Source: an uncultured Clostridia bacterium (GTDB lineage Bacteria > Bacillota > Clostridia > Oscillospirales > Ruminococcaceae). Taken from it: a stretch of DNA of 64,000 nt. This document shows positions 63,476 through 64,000 of the stretch, piece by piece. Each line of letters opens with the position of its first letter. Within the stretch, counting starts at the first letter, position 1. A model generated the notes under the pieces. That model worked only from the letters and a program-made list of their open reading frames with translations, did not search any database and was not told the DNA's origin. Where the stretch lies: contig CANQOC010000008.1 of NCBI GenBank assembly GCA_947625375.1, positions 1-64,000 of the forward strand, written 5' to 3'. Position numbers and translations under genes: made by a program.

Positions 63476-64000
63476 TTATTTGTGATAGAGGCGCTGTTTT
63501 TGGTAGACCGGCTCGCAGGTGACGTTTACGCGGAGCTTCGCGAACGTCTTTAAATCGACCGAGGAGAGCATTACGCTCGAGTGCATTTCGCAGCCTTCGA
63601 GCTTTTTAAGCTGGTCGAGCGCGAGCTGTGCGGTCGGGTTTTCGACGGCGCAGATGCTGAGAGCAATCAGGGTCTCGTCGGTGTGAAGCCGCGGGTTTTC
63701 GTTGCCGAGGTGGTTGACCTTTAAGCGCTGGATAGGCTCGATGACCTTCGGGGACATCAGGAGCTCGCTGTCCGGGATTCCGGCGAGCGCTTTGAGCGAA
63801 TTGAGGAGCATCGCGGAGGAGGCGCCGAGGAGCTCGGTGGTCTTTCCGGTGATGATTCTTCCGTCGGAGAGCTCGATTGCCGCGGCGGGAGCTTCGGTAA
63901 GCTCGGCCTTGACGAGCGCAGCGCCGACAGGTTTTCGGTCGGCGGTAGTGGTTCCGGCCTTTTTCATAAGAAGCTCGATTCTGCGAACCTCGTCCTCGGT
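63476..64000 (-). CDS. DUF1846/UPF0371 family protein, C-terminal part
   Basis: The last 174 codons of a gene that continues beyond the window's right end; the frame stays open to base 64000 (TEDEVRRIELLMKKAG). The segment with GRIITGKTTELLGASSAMLLNSLKALAGIPD and LGNENPRLHTDETLIALSICA is typical of DUF1846, usually about 490-500 residues. Structural relatives suggest a ligase-like nucleotide-binding protein, but function is not established. Confidence 0.8.
   Translation of the reverse strand, partial: TEDEVRRIELLMKKAGTTTADRKPVGAALVKAELTEAPAAAIELSDGRIITGKTTELLGASSAMLLNSLKALAGIPDSELLMSPKVIEPIQRLKVNHLGNENPRLHTDETLIALSICAVENPTAQLALDQLKKLEGCEMHSSVMLSSVDLKTFAKLRVNVTCEPVYQKQRLYHK

Overview
The window looks like chromosome from an anaerobic, gut-type Clostridia (Oscillospiraceae/Ruminococcaceae-like Firmicute), possibly a metagenome-assembled genome. 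Pointers are a SpoIID homologue, a type III glutamine synthetase, an archaeal-type split glutamate synthase, a dockerin-bearing subtilase, Firmicute-style -35/-10 promoters with 17-bp spacers and AGGAGG-type ribosome binding sites. This placement is inference; no rRNA, tRNA or taxonomic marker was found.

Layout. 1-1.2 kb: debris, namely a flavoprotein gene with an in-frame TAG and the remains of a serine-recombinase mobile element. 1.1-9.0 kb: sulfur block with cysK preceded by a 21-codon upstream ORF, an Rrf2 regulator divergent from metNIQ, an FAD-linked 2-hydroxyacid dehydrogenase and an aminotransferase. 9.0-9.7 kb: palindromic intergenic repeats, then xylB and small genes including spoIID. 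14-23 kb: carAB, with carB fused to dapF, and argGHF. 23-30.4 kb: a compact aromatic operon coding chorismate mutase-AroB, AroC, AroE-AroK, AroQ, AroA, TyrA and DAHP synthase, preceded by a Phe/Tyr-rich leader peptide with mutually exclusive terminator and antiterminator. 30.5-45.1 kb: nitrogen supercluster with split glutamate synthase, ferredoxin and flavin oxidoreductase subunits, GlnA, an ANTAR protein and PyrG on the minus strand, and GSIII, an Amt-PII fusion and AsnB on the plus strand. 45.1-50 kb: hairpin island, asd-dapA-dapB, queA and a lipoprotein. 50-54 kb: MATE and GPH-type transporter genes, each with an apparent one-base frameshift, flanking a 1.1-kb palindromic mosaic. 54.2-60.8 kb: giant secreted subtilase with dockerin and cohesin-like regions. 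60.8-64 kb: small genes, phosphoesterase, araD, an XRE regulator with an operator between divergent promoters, and a partial DUF1846 gene.

How it works together. Most genes serve biosynthesis of amino acids from central nitrogen and carbon: ammonium uptake and glutamine/glutamate formation (Amt-PII, GSIII, GlnA, GltS) feed carbamoyl phosphate, arginine, CTP and asparagine; aspartate goes to the diaminopimelate route; the aromatic operon carries the whole shikimate pathway.

Most notable non-coding structures: (1) a repeat family at about 9.54, 51.88 and 52.38 kb that folds into a four-way cloverleaf, with different sequences but conserved pairing in its hairpins; (2) the aromatic-operon attenuator at 30.28-30.43 kb; (3) the cysK upstream ORF with an adjacent CCTAT/ATAGG dyad. 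Coordinates of motifs were read by hand; homology statements come from recognising family motifs, not from a database search.
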